Of a stretch of DNA of 55,699 nucleotides, positions 1-8,230 are shown in pieces. Position 1 is the first letter of the stretch, and every line of letters begins with the position of its first letter. Position numbers and translations under genes: made by a program. Source of the stretch: an uncultured Chlorobiaceae bacterium (GTDB lineage Bacteria; Bacteroidota; Chlorobiia; Chlorobiales; Chlorobiaceae); the NCBI GenBank assembly GCA_903836465.1, contig CAILRB010000062.1, positions 1-55,699 of the forward strand. The letters are read 5' to 3'. The notes beneath the pieces were generated by a model that did no database searches, was not told the DNA's origin, and saw nothing but the letters and a program-made list of their open reading frames with translations.

Positions 1-202
1 GACACCTTTTCTCAGTCAAAAATGACTCTAATGGGGTGTTATTACGCTTTTGTTCAGGGGTACGCCAAATCTTTCGATCTTTATAAAGCAATATAAGCTA
101 TTATTTTATAATATCATAACGACTTTTCGTTCAACCACTACTTATCAGTTTGTGCATACACCGTCCAGAATTGAGAAGGGGGGAATAACTTTCGATGCGG
201 TT

Positions 203-514
203 CTAACTGGCTTCTCCTTCACCTACAGGTTCCGCAGTCGTCTTGATTCCATTTTCAAATCCACCACCAGAACCAGAGTAAAGCAGATACATGGGCTTTT
301 CGTTTCTGAGCAGATCAAGGGTGTTCTGAAAGTCGTCCAGGTGGTAATAGAGGTTTACTTGCCCGCCAGACATTCCATCCGCAGGCAAAGCCGACCCATT
401 GGGCTTGAAGATAAGTTGACCGATAAATTTGCCGGCACTCGTCAGCCAGATGCGAGGAGCAAATGTATTTGCAGAATACATAACCTCATAGGCGTCGATT
501 TTTGTGATAGCCAT
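203..514 (-). CDS. Conserved hypothetical protein, 103 aa
   Basis: I do not recognise a named family. The protein is small, soluble and without Cys; it has a Gly-rich stretch near residues 80-87 (LYSGSGGGFENG) and an acidic end. It has no signal peptide or membrane segment. The start is well supported: the minus strand carries AGGAGGAGG a few bases upstream of the ATG, one of the best ribosome binding sites in the window. A longer plus-strand reading frame (50-541) lies opposite but has low-complexity, basic composition and no ribosome binding site, so I take this minus frame as the gene. No neighbour on the same strand suggests a role. Confidence 0.75.
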   Translation of the reverse strand: MAITKIDAYEVMYSANTFAPRIWLTSAGKFIGQLIFKPNGSALPADGMSGGQVNLYYHLDDFQNTLDLLRNEKPMYLLYSGSGGGFENGIKTTAEPVGEGEAS

Positions 515-848
515 AACCGTTCCTCCTCCTTTTATTGTTGATCAGGTTTTGCTTGGAGCTGAAAAAATTGATTTTGCCTCTCTTTTTACACAGTAATTTA
601 CTTCTTTTTCATTGAAGCTCATGTGGATTAATACAAATTGTTTTGTTAAAAAGGGAGATTCGGCATTTAATTCTGAAAATAATCTGTGTTGGTGAGCTTC
701 ATACAGAGAAAGTGAAACGTGCAAGAGGCAGGAGAGTGCCATAATTTGTTGAATACTTGGTATCTTCTTCTCAAAAGAATTTATCAGTCACAATGGTGTC
801 GTCATTATAATGCGGTCATGCACGCCACCACACAAAACAAGGCAACTC
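515..848. other. Intergenic region between divergent genes
   Basis: This 334-base gap separates the 5' ends of the small minus-strand gene and the exported TPR gene. Short open frames here have no ribosome binding site and no protein-like composition. Apart from the promoter-like element at 781-811 I see no repeat, RNA gene or clear operator. Confidence 0.6.
781..811 (+). promoter_or_regulatory. Putative sigma-70-type promoter of the exported TPR gene
   Basis: A perfect TATAAT at 806-811 is preceded at 781-786 by TTATCA, a 4/6 match to the -35 consensus with a rather long 19-base spacer. Transcription would start near 818, giving a leader of about 30 bases to the ATG at 849. An alternative ATG at 810 overlaps the -10 box, which argues for the downstream start. 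Confidence 0.45.
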
Positions 849-2126
849 ATGAAAAGAGCACTCTCCATCATACGTATTGGCTTGTTTGCCTTCATGACGA
901 TGCTGGTTTTTAATCCTGACCCTGGATTGTGTGCTTCATCGCACAGGAAGGCAAATAAAAGACAGAGCATACGTAAAGCCAAGTCATCAAGTCGTACTCA
1001 TTCCCGTGTGGTTAAACGAACCGGTGGACGTAAAACCGTTGTATTAAGCGTCGTATCTCCTCCGGATGAATCACTGAGCTTGAACAATCAGGCTTTGTTG
1101 CTGTATGCTCAGGGCAAATATGCTGAAGCTGAGCCGCTTTATCGTCGTGCTCTGGCGATTCGAAAAAAGCGTTTGGGCGCTGAACATCCACTGGTGGCCA
1201 CAAGTCTGAACAATCTGGCGTTGTTGCTTGATGCCCAGGGGAAGTATGCCGCAGCCGAGCCGCTGAGTCGTCGCGCTCTGGTTATCGACGAAAAAGCGCT
1301 TGGTGCCGGGCATCTTGATGTGGCAACCGACGTGAACAATCTGGCGGCATTGCTGCAGGCGCAGGGCAAGTATGCTGAGGCTGAACCACTCTATCGCCGT
1401 TCTCTTGCTATCCGCGAAAAGCAATTGGGCGGTGATCATTCCGATGTTGCACAGAGTATGAACAATCTTGCCTCATTACTGCAAGATAAGGGCAAGTACG
1501 CCGAAGCAGAACCACTCTATCGGCGTTCTCTTGCGATCAGGGAAAAGTTGATGGGTAATGAACATCCTGATGTGGCGCAGGGCTTGAACAATCTGGCCTC
1601 TTTGCTGAAAACTCAGGGCAAGTATGCCGAAGCTGAACCGCTCTATCGGCGTTCTCTTGCGATCAGGGAAAAGCAGTTGGGAGCTGATAACGCTCTGGTG
1701 GCCACAAGTCTGAATAATCTGGCTGAGCTGCTGCAGGCGCAGGGCAAATATACCGAAGCAGAGCCACTCTATCGGCGTTCTCTTGCGATCAGGGAAAAGC
1801 TGTTCGGTACTGATCATCCTCAGGTTGCTACAAGCCTGAACAATTTTGCGGGATTGCTGCAAGCTCAGGGCAAATATGCAGAGGCCGAGCCTCTTTATCG
1901 CCATTCGCTCGCCATCAACAAAAAAGCTTTGGGCGTCAATCATCCCTCTGTGGCCATGAGCCTGAACAATCTTGCAGGATTGCTGCAAGCGCTGGGCAGG
2001 TCTGCTGAAGCCCAACCACTCTATCGCCGAGCGCTGTCCATCGACGAAAAAGTTCTGGGCAATGAACATTCGCAAACCATAACTATCAGAAATAATTTCA
2101 ACGAACTCAACAAGAAATTGAAGTAG
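849..2126 (+). CDS. Exported TPR-repeat protein (kinesin-light-chain type), 425 aa
   Basis: The N-terminus (MKRALSIIRIGLFAFMTM, then a Cys-Ala end near residue 29) looks like a Sec signal peptide, so the protein probably acts outside the cytoplasm. A short basic Ser/Arg/Lys linker follows (about 30-75). Then come eight tandem 42-residue TPR_12-type repeats with the core NNLA-LL-GKYAEAEPLYRRSLAI-EK-LG--HP-VA. Such repeats form protein-binding superhelices; no catalytic domain is present. The ATG at 849 is preferred over 810 because it starts the signal peptide directly and follows a likely promoter. Several repeats share long identical DNA stretches, showing recent internal duplication. The same repeat family forms the C-terminus of the NLR-like protein at 5091-7664. 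Partner unknown. Confidence 0.8.
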   Translation: MKRALSIIRIGLFAFMTMLVFNPDPGLCASSHRKANKRQSIRKAKSSSRTHSRVVKRTGGRKTVVLSVVSPPDESLSLNNQALLLYAQGKYAEAEPLYRRALAIRKKRLGAEHPLVATSLNNLALLLDAQGKYAAAEPLSRRALVIDEKALGAGHLDVATDVNNLAALLQAQGKYAEAEPLYRRSLAIREKQLGGDHSDVAQSMNNLASLLQDKGKYAEAEPLYRRSLAIREKLMGNEHPDVAQGLNNLASLLKTQGKYAEAEPLYRRSLAIREKQLGADNALVATSLNNLAELLQAQGKYTEAEPLYRRSLAIREKLFGTDHPQVATSLNNFAGLLQAQGKYAEAEPLYRHSLAINKKALGVNHPSVAMSLNNLAGLLQALGRSAEAQPLYRRALSIDEKVLGNEHSQTITIRNNFNELNKKLK

Positions 2127-2194
2127 AGTGCTGAGGATTGAAATCGGGCAAGAGGCATATTGCCTGTTTTTTTATTACCATACCACAAGAAGTT

Positions 2195-3100
2195 ATGCGC
2201 CAGGTAATATGTTCAGATATAGTCAGACTCATGCTTTTTTTCTGCGTTATTGTGCTGACGACTTGCCAGAAGAGCGACAAGTCCGACGGCTATGGTAATT
2301 TTGAGGCAACGGAGATCATTGTTTCTTCCGAAGCGAACGGCAAGCTGGAGCTGCTGGAAGTTGAAGAGGGGAGACGAATGGCGGTAGGCAGCGTTGTTGC
2401 CGTTGTCGATACCACTCAACTGCACTACAGCCTAAGCCAGCTTCAGGCAGAGCGTGAGTCGCTTCAGGCAAAGCGGCCAAGCCTTGGCGCCCGGATCGGG
2501 GTGCTGCTTGAAGAACGGCGAAACCTCAAGCGCGATGATGATCGCTATCGGAGGCTGGTGAAGGAAGGTGCGGTTCCCTCAAAACAGCTTGAGGATATTG
2601 ATAACCGGCTCGGCGTTATCGACAAACAGATTGGCTCTCTCGAAACCGAAAATCCCGGTATTGCCGGGGAGATCAGCGCCAAGGAGGCACGCATAGCGCA
2701 GCTCAACGATCAGATCAAAAAGAGTGTTGTTCGCAACCCGGTTGATGGCGTTGTGTTGACCAGGTATGCCGAAAAGGGTGAGTTGACCTCCTACGGCAAA
2801 CCGCTCTACAAGATTGCCGACCTGCAGACCATGTTTTTGAGAGTCTACCTGAGTGGCGCGCAGGTGCCGCAGGTGAGGATTGGCGAGGAGGTTGAGGTGC
2901 TGATTGATGGTGGCAAAAGCCTGAAAGGCAGAATCACCTGGATCTCTGCGAAAGCTGAGTTTACCCCGAAAATTATCCAGACAAGGGAAGATAGGGTGAG
3001 CATGGTCTATGCCGTGAAGATTCAGGTCAACAATCAGGATGGTCGCCTTAAAATCGGGATGCCCGGAGAGATGAGGTTGCCCGCAAAACTTGGCTCATGA
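2195..3100 (+). CDS. HlyD/YbhG-family periplasmic adaptor of an ABC exporter
   Basis: Membrane-fusion (adaptor) subunit linking an inner-membrane ABC exporter to the outer membrane. From the start used here the protein has about 301 residues. It has an N-terminal hydrophobic segment ending in VLTTC, which may be a lipobox, and a biotinyl-lipoyl half-motif (NGKLELLEVEEGRRMAVG). A long charged coiled-coil hairpin follows, then the second lipoyl half (VRNPVDGVVLTRYAEKGE) and a beta-barrel domain. The start is uncertain: an upstream ATG (2138) gives a poor leader, and an ATG at 2231 would give a short lipoprotein signal. The gene overlaps the first ATPase gene by 4 bases (ATGA), so the two are co-translated. 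Order and type match E. coli ybhG-F-S-R, but the exported substrate is unknown. Confidence 0.8.
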   Translation: MRQVICSDIVRLMLFFCVIVLTTCQKSDKSDGYGNFEATEIIVSSEANGKLELLEVEEGRRMAVGSVVAVVDTTQLHYSLSQLQAERESLQAKRPSLGARIGVLLEERRNLKRDDDRYRRLVKEGAVPSKQLEDIDNRLGVIDKQIGSLETENPGIAGEISAKEARIAQLNDQIKKSVVRNPVDGVVLTRYAEKGELTSYGKPLYKIADLQTMFLRVYLSGAQVPQVRIGEEVEVLIDGGKSLKGRITWISAKAEFTPKIIQTREDRVSMVYAVKIQVNNQDGRLKIGMPGEMRLPAKLGS

Positions 3101-4029
3101 AGGAGTCGGTGCTGATCGCCGGTGTTGGCAAGCGCTTTGCGGCAATTCAGGCGCTTCAGGAGGTGACTCTTTCTGTTGGCGAAGGGGAGTTGTTCGGCTT
3201 TATCGGCGCTGACGGAGCAGGCAAGACCACTCTTTTCCGGATTCTCGCAACACTGCTCCTTCCCGATGAGGGGAGGGCAGAGGTGCTCGGACTGGATGTG
3301 GTGCGCTCTTACCGAGATATTCGCAAGCGCATAGGCTACATGCCGGGCAAATTTTCCCTCTATCCCGATCTGAGCGTCGCAGAGAATCTCCGCTTTTTTG
3401 CCTCGGTTTTTGGCACAACGGTTGAAAAAAATTATGAGCTGATTCGCGATATCTACAGCCAGCTTGAGCCCTTCAAAACGAGACGGGCAGGCAAGCTGTC
3501 GGGCGGGATGAAGCAGAAGCTTGCCCTCTCCTGCGCGCTGGTGCATCGGCCCGAAGTGCTCTTTCTTGATGAGCCGACAACCGGCGTCGATGCCGTATCA
3601 CGCAAGGAGTTCTGGCAGATGCTTGGTCGCCTCAGGGAGCAGGGGATGACCATTCTCGTCTCAACCCCCTACATGGATGAAGCGGTGCTCTGCGACCGGA
3701 TTGCCTTCATGCAGGAGGGGAGGATGCTTGCCCTCGATACCCCGACCGGCATTACCACCCTCTTCCGCAAACCGCTCTTTGCCATTCGTGCCCGGGAAAC
3801 ATGGCGGCTGCTCTGCGCCTTGCGAGCCTCTCCTCATGCCGCCTCCGTTTATGCATTCGGCAGCGCCCTGCACTATACCGACAACCGCCCCGCCGTCAGG
3901 GTCGATGAGCTGCTTGCGGCTCTTCAGGCTGAAGGGTTCACGGATGTCTCGGTGTCGGTGATTCAACCCGGCATTGAAGATACCTTTATTGCACTTATGG
4001 AAGAAAAACAGGGGAGCGCTCATGTATGA
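3097..4029 (+). CDS. ABC exporter ATPase 1 (YbhF N-half-like), 310 aa
   Basis: Cytoplasmic ATP-binding subunit. Walker A is GADGAGKTT near residue 37, the signature is LSGGMKQK and Walker B is VLFLDEPTTG. The switch His is missing: the usual TTHYMDEA motif reads STPYMDEA, with Pro at the His position. The Asp in Walker A is typical of the YbhF N-terminal half. About 80 residues beyond the nucleotide-binding domain form a C-terminal extension. In E. coli the two YbhF halves are one protein; here they are separate genes 54 bases apart. With the H-loop His lost, this subunit may be the degenerate site of a heterodimer with the ATPase at 4084-4821, which keeps TTHYMDEA. Confidence 0.88.
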   Translation: MKESVLIAGVGKRFAAIQALQEVTLSVGEGELFGFIGADGAGKTTLFRILATLLLPDEGRAEVLGLDVVRSYRDIRKRIGYMPGKFSLYPDLSVAENLRFFASVFGTTVEKNYELIRDIYSQLEPFKTRRAGKLSGGMKQKLALSCALVHRPEVLFLDEPTTGVDAVSRKEFWQMLGRLREQGMTILVSTPYMDEAVLCDRIAFMQEGRMLALDTPTGITTLFRKPLFAIRARETWRLLCALRASPHAASVYAFGSALHYTDNRPAVRVDELLAALQAEGFTDVSVSVIQPGIEDTFIALMEEKQGSAHV

Positions 4030-4083
4030 ATTGGAGATTCTTTTGCGCCTTGACCTTACTCTTGACCTGAAAAGTGTGCCCTT

Positions 4084-4821
4084 ATGAGTGAGCCGGTGAT
4101 TCATACCGACAAACTGACCAAGCGGTTTGGCGATTTCGTGGCGGTCGATGCGCTCTCACTCACCATCTCCGGGGGAGAGATTTTCGGCTTTCTCGGAGCG
4201 AACGGGGCAGGCAAAACCACCGCCATCAGGATGCTGACCGGTCTTCTCGCTCCCACGTCCGGCAAGGCCACTGTTGCAGGGTTTGACCTCTACACTGGAG
4301 CAGAGGGAGTGAAACGGAATATCGGCTACATGAGCCAGCGCTTCTCCCTCTACGACGATCTGACGGTGCGCGAGAACATCCGGTTTTTTGCCGGTATCTA
4401 CGGGCTCACCAATCAGGCAATCAAGGAGAAGAGCCGACAACTGCTTGAATCGCTCAAGCTTGTGGATGTGGCTGACACAAGGCTTGCATCGCTTCCCCTT
4501 GGATGGAAACAGAAGCTCGCCTTTTCTGTGGCCATCCTCCACGAGCCGAAGATTGTCTTTCTTGACGAGCCAACCGGCGGTGTTGATCCGGTGACACGGC
4601 GGCGCTTCTGGGACATGATCTATGAAGCTTCAGAGCGGGGATTGACCATCTTTGTAACCACTCACTACATGGATGAGGCCGAATATTGCGACCGTCTCTG
4701 CATCATGGGGGACGGCAAGGTGGCGGCGCTGGACCGACCGGAGGCGATGAAGCGCCAGTTCGGGGTGGAGAGCATGAACGAGGTGTTTCTTCAGCTTGCC
4801 AGACCGAAGAAAACGGAGTGA
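4084..4821 (+). CDS. ABC exporter ATPase 2 (YbhF C-half-like), 245 aa
   Basis: Second ATP-binding subunit of the exporter. Walker A is GANGAGKTT (about residues 37-45), Walker B is IVFLDEPTGG and the H-loop is TTHYMDEAEYCD. The signature motif is atypical: the usual LSGG reads LPLGWKQK. Paired with ATPase 1, whose signature is canonical but whose switch His is lost, the two could form a complementary asymmetric dimer. The gene ends at the TGA that forms the left edge of the 3.9-kb insertion. In the inferred ancestral operon the first permease gene would have started five bases after this stop. Now the permeases lie almost 4 kb away. Confidence 0.88.
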   Translation: MSEPVIHTDKLTKRFGDFVAVDALSLTISGGEIFGFLGANGAGKTTAIRMLTGLLAPTSGKATVAGFDLYTGAEGVKRNIGYMSQRFSLYDDLTVRENIRFFAGIYGLTNQAIKEKSRQLLESLKLVDVADTRLASLPLGWKQKLAFSVAILHEPKIVFLDEPTGGVDPVTRRRFWDMIYEASERGLTIFVTTHYMDEAEYCDRLCIMGDGKVAALDRPEAMKRQFGVESMNEVFLQLARPKKTE

Positions 4822-5090
4822 ACGGAAGGCAAAGTTGTAGGTTTTTTTCTGGCGACCTGGCTGGTTGGCTAAGAGGAGGTCATGGTTCCGCTAGCGGTAA
4901 ACAGGTGCCGGAAGGTCGCTGTTTAAGGAGATATACACTGCGATACAGTTATCGGAGGCACATTCCTTTCACTCGATAACGCAATGTTCTGAAATATTTT
5001 GCTGGGCTTTTCGGCATCAGTATTATTGTTATTATCGTATGTCAGGGTTATCTTTACTGAAAATCTTTTCATTGTACCTCATCTGCTGTT

Positions 5091-7664
5091 ATGAAAAAAG
5101 ATTTCTTCATCAGTTATACCGGTATTGATCAGCGATGGGCAGAATGGATAGCCTGGCAACTTGAGTCCTCCGGCTATACTACTGTTCTGCAGGCTTGGGA
5201 TTTTCATGCAGGAGGGAACTTTGTACTCCAAATGCAAGAGGCGCTTGTAACTTCAGAGCGAACGATTGCTGTGCTATCTCCGGGTTATCTTGAAAAAGCG
5301 TATACAAAACCGGAATGGGCTGCGGTTTTTGCTGAGGATCCAACAGGAGAAAAAGGGCTGCTAATCCCTGTTCGAATTAAAGAGTGTGAACTGCAAGGAC
5401 TGCACAAGGCTATAGTCTACATCGATTTGGTCAATCTGCCAAACGACAGGGCAAAAACAGCTCTGCTTCAGCGAATAGAACAAACCACAAAACATACTCG
5501 TCTTAAACCGGAAAAAGAGCCCGACTTTCCCGCTTCGCCTTTGCATTCCATGAAGAACGAACCCCGTTTTCCTGGCACACTTCCATCTGTATGGAATCTT
5601 CCACGGCGCAATCCAAATTTTACTGGTCGCGTTCAGGTACTGGAGGATATTCGCGAATCCTTGAATAAAGAGCACAATACTGCATTGACGCAGCAGGCGC
5701 TCTATGGGCTTGGCGGAATTGGCAAGACGCAGCTTGCCATGGAATACGCCTGGCAGCAGAGCGCATCATACGAACTTGTCTGGTGGCTTCGGGCAGAAGC
5801 ACCCTCAAGCCTTATTGCTGATTACATCGCACTGGCAACTGAACTGCAATTACCGGAAAGGAATGAGTCAGAACAGGAGCTTGTTGTTCGGGGTATGCGG
5901 AAGTGGCTTGATAAGCACAAGGGCTGGTTGCTCATTTTTGACAACGCCAAAGATGCAAAGAGTATCCGTGATTATCTTCCCGAATCTACGGGTGGGCATG
6001 TGCTGATTACCTCACGGAATCAGGACTGGAGAGCGTTCGGTAAGCCATTATCAATAGAAGTATGGAATAGGAATGAAGCCATTGCCTTTTTGCAGAAACG
6101 CACGGGGCAATCGGATGAAAAAGTTGCTGATAAACTTGCAGTGGCCCTTGGCGACCTCCCGCTTGCCCTGGAGCAGGCTGCGGCCTATATCGAAACCAGA
6201 ACAAAAACGTATGCTGAATATCTTTACCTGTTCAACTCCCGACGACAAGAGCTGTGGAAAAAAGAAACACCACCAGACGGCTATCCCGATACCATCGCAA
6301 CAACATGGAGTCTTGCCTTTGATGAGATAAAGAGAATCTCCATGGCCAAAGAGCTGCTCTCGCTCTGCAGCATGGCGGCTCCTGACACTATTCCCAAAAG
6401 CCTTTTAGAGAATGCATTGGAGCATTATGAGAAGAGTACAGTTGTAGACAGTTTTGCGCTTGATGATGCTGTTGTAGCACTTCGCTCCTATTCACTCATC
6501 ACACCTGACACTGAAAAAGTTTCCACTCATCGGCTTGTTCAGGCAGTGGTTCGTGACTGGATGAGTAAGGATGAGCTGGCACGCTATCGGGATGCGATGA
6601 TAGACGCGCTGAGTGTTCGATTTCCGGATAAAGCATACAACAACCCCTCATGCTGGCCTGAATGTGCTAGCTTGCTGCCTCATGCTCATGCAGTGCTTGA
6701 TGATACAGATTATGATCAGGATGGATGCTGGCAGGAACGTGCCATATTGTTGAACAATATTGGGGAGTATCACTATGGGCGGGCAGCATACGCTGATGCG
6801 GAGTCCCTCTTTCATCATGCATTGGAGATTAGGGAAGAGCATCTTGGGCCAGAGCATCCTGATGTAGCTTATAGCCTGAACAATCTGGCAGTGGTGCTTG
6901 AAGCAAAAGGGAAATATGCAGAAGCGGAGCCACTCTACTATCGCGCATTAGGGATTAGAAAAGAAAAGCTTGACTCGGATCATCCTGATGTCGCCACAAG
7001 CCTGGACAATCTGGCTGGATTGTTGGAAACAAAGGGGAAATATGCAGAAGCGGAGCCACTCTACCGTCGTGCGTTGGCGATCAAGGAAGATAAGCTTGGG
7101 TCGGAGCATCCTGAAGTAGCTTATAGCCTGAACAATCTGGCAGGATTGTTGAAAACCAAAGAGAATCTTGCCGATGCTGAGCTACTCTACCGTCGTGCAC
7201 TACAGATCAATGAAGATAATCTTGGCCCAGAGCATCCTGATGTCGCCACAAGCCTGGACAATCTGGCTGGATTGTTGGAAACAAAGGGGAAATATGCAGA
7301 AGCGGAGCCACTCTACCGTCGTGCGTTGGCGATCAGGGAAGATAAGCTGGGCCCTGATCATCCTTATGTAGCTTCTAGCCTGAACAATCTGGCTGGATTG
7401 TTGCAAAAAAAAGGAAAATATGCAGAAGCGGAGCCACTCTACCGTCGTGCATTGGCGATCAGGGAAGATAAGCTTGGACAGGAACATCCTGATTTTGCCA
7501 TAAGCCTTGGTAATCTTGCGATATTATTGGAGGCGCGGAAAAAGTTTACAGAAGCGAAGCAGCTTTACAGTCGCGCACTGAGAATTATGGAGAAAACTTT
7601 AGGGGAAAATCATCCTTCTACAGTTACACTTCGAAAGCATTGTACCAGACTTCGGATTAAATAA
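5091..7664 (+). CDS. TIR-NB-ARC-TPR protein (bacterial NLR-like STAND NTPase), 857 aa
   Basis: Three modules are visible. Residues 1-130 form a TIR domain: it starts KKDFFISYT and has SPGYLEKAYTKPEWAAVF, where E75 is the likely catalytic Glu of NAD-cleaving TIRs. Residues 165-400 form an NB-ARC switch ATPase: P-loop GLGGIGKT (206-213), Walker B WLLIFDN (279-285), TSRN (307-310) and GDLPLAL (354-360). A winged-helix-like region follows. From about 570 there are seven 42-residue TPR repeats. By analogy with known TIR-STAND proteins, TPR sensing would drive oligomerisation and TIR NADase activity in abortive defence or signalling; that is inference. The ATG at 5091 begins the TIR core directly, with no clear ribosome binding site. 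The gene sits alone in the cassette, upstream of a toxin-antitoxin pair. Confidence 0.9.
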   Translation: MKKDFFISYTGIDQRWAEWIAWQLESSGYTTVLQAWDFHAGGNFVLQMQEALVTSERTIAVLSPGYLEKAYTKPEWAAVFAEDPTGEKGLLIPVRIKECELQGLHKAIVYIDLVNLPNDRAKTALLQRIEQTTKHTRLKPEKEPDFPASPLHSMKNEPRFPGTLPSVWNLPRRNPNFTGRVQVLEDIRESLNKEHNTALTQQALYGLGGIGKTQLAMEYAWQQSASYELVWWLRAEAPSSLIADYIALATELQLPERNESEQELVVRGMRKWLDKHKGWLLIFDNAKDAKSIRDYLPESTGGHVLITSRNQDWRAFGKPLSIEVWNRNEAIAFLQKRTGQSDEKVADKLAVALGDLPLALEQAAAYIETRTKTYAEYLYLFNSRRQELWKKETPPDGYPDTIATTWSLAFDEIKRISMAKELLSLCSMAAPDTIPKSLLENALEHYEKSTVVDSFALDDAVVALRSYSLITPDTEKVSTHRLVQAVVRDWMSKDELARYRDAMIDALSVRFPDKAYNNPSCWPECASLLPHAHAVLDDTDYDQDGCWQERAILLNNIGEYHYGRAAYADAESLFHHALEIREEHLGPEHPDVAYSLNNLAVVLEAKGKYAEAEPLYYRALGIRKEKLDSDHPDVATSLDNLAGLLETKGKYAEAEPLYRRALAIKEDKLGSEHPEVAYSLNNLAGLLKTKENLADAELLYRRALQINEDNLGPEHPDVATSLDNLAGLLETKGKYAEAEPLYRRALAIREDKLGPDHPYVASSLNNLAGLLQKKGKYAEAEPLYRRALAIREDKLGQEHPDFAISLGNLAILLEARKKFTEAKQLYSRALRIMEKTLGENHPSTVTLRKHCTRLRIK
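6981..7335 (+). repeat. 103-bp perfect direct repeat within the NLR TPR region
   Basis: Bases 6981-7083 are identical to 7233-7335, exactly 252 bases apart (two 42-codon TPR units). The base before each copy differs and the first mismatch after is A/G at 7084/7336. The perfect identity points to a recent duplication or gene conversion of TPR units in the putative sensor. Confidence 0.9.
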
Positions 7665-7942
7665 TGGTAATCTATCCCAAGAAAATTCAGGATTTGTCAC
7701 CAATTTCCACTATCGGTTCACCTGCATGTATCAGTTCCAGAGTCTTTTTACGTGAAGCGAAGCATTAAGTCGTTAGTTCAAGAGCAAAAAACCGGCACCT
7801 ATTAGCAATAGAGCAACAATGTTTGCGTTTAATCTCAGCGATTCAATATAACCCTTGATTGAAAACCCTACACGCTTTTTGTCATGACAATGTCTGGCAT
7901 TTCTGTTATATTTGTTTTTCAATATAAACAAGACCTTTTTTT
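7665..7942. other. Intergenic region between NLR and DUF1778 genes
   Basis: This gap of about 278 bases has no terminator-like hairpin after the NLR gene. Its right third carries the promoter/operator described at 7879-7912. A minus-strand open frame with a hydrophobic C-terminus lies here but has no start codon, so I do not call a gene. Confidence 0.5.
7879..7912 (+). promoter_or_regulatory. Promoter with overlapping palindromic operator of the DUF1778-GNAT pair
   Basis: ATGACA (7884-7889) and TATATT (7907-7912) each differ from the -35 and -10 consensus at one base, with an ideal 17-base spacer. The -35 box lies inside a perfect 12-base palindrome, TTGTCATGACAA (7879-7890). This is a good candidate site for autorepression by the ribbon-helix-helix antitoxin encoded 52 bases downstream. 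Repression through such palindromes is known for DUF1778/GNAT systems. Transcripts could continue into the permease genes. Confidence 0.6.
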
Positions 7943-8224
7943 ATGACGCCACAAACTGCCAGAACCGAAAAACTTGACCTTCGCTTGTCACGGCAGGCCA
8001 AGCAGGTGTTGCGTAGCGCAGCTATAGCCGCACATCGATCCGTCAGTGAATTTGTGCTTGAGAGTGCTCTGTCACGTGCAGAAGAGACACTGGCCGATCG
8101 ACGTTCATTTAGCCTTGATGACAAACAATGGACGGTATTTATGGAAGCGCTTGATGCATCGCCACGTGAGTTGCCAAGGCTTAAAAAGCTTTTTCAGGAA
8201 CAAAGTATTTTCGAGAACGAGTAA
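7943..8224 (+). CDS. DUF1778 (TacA-like) antitoxin, 93 aa
   Basis: The N-terminal half (TEKLDLRLSRQAKQVLRSAA, then SVSEFVLESAL) is a ribbon-helix-helix DNA-binding fold of the DUF1778 family. The C-terminal tail (about 60-93, rich in Glu, Lys and Leu) would wrap and block the toxin. The gene ends six bases before the GNAT toxin ATG, the standard antitoxin-toxin order. Known relatives repress their own promoter and neutralise tRNA-acetylating GNAT toxins. The palindrome at 7879-7890 is a fitting operator. Confidence 0.88.
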   Translation: MTPQTARTEKLDLRLSRQAKQVLRSAAIAAHRSVSEFVLESALSRAEETLADRRSFSLDDKQWTVFMEALDASPRELPRLKKLFQEQSIFENE

Positions 8225-8230
8225 CACGCC

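Noticed and set aside
1-47. Possible nested inverted repeat (GACACC with GGTGTT; AGTCA with TGACT)
   Set aside because: The arms are short and interrupted, and the window edge prevents seeing the context.
50-541. Plus-strand open frame of 163 codons at the window start
   Set aside because: It lies opposite the minus-strand gene at 203-514, which has a strong ribosome binding site; the plus frame has low-complexity composition.
3097-3300. Asp in Walker A of ABC ATPase 1 (GADGAGKTT)
   Set aside because: The same GxDGAGKT form is typical of the YbhF N-terminal half, so it is a family trait.
7773-7920. Minus-strand open frame ending in a hydrophobic segment
   Set aside because: It has no start codon before an upstream stop; the nearby ATG is out of frame and stops after five codons.
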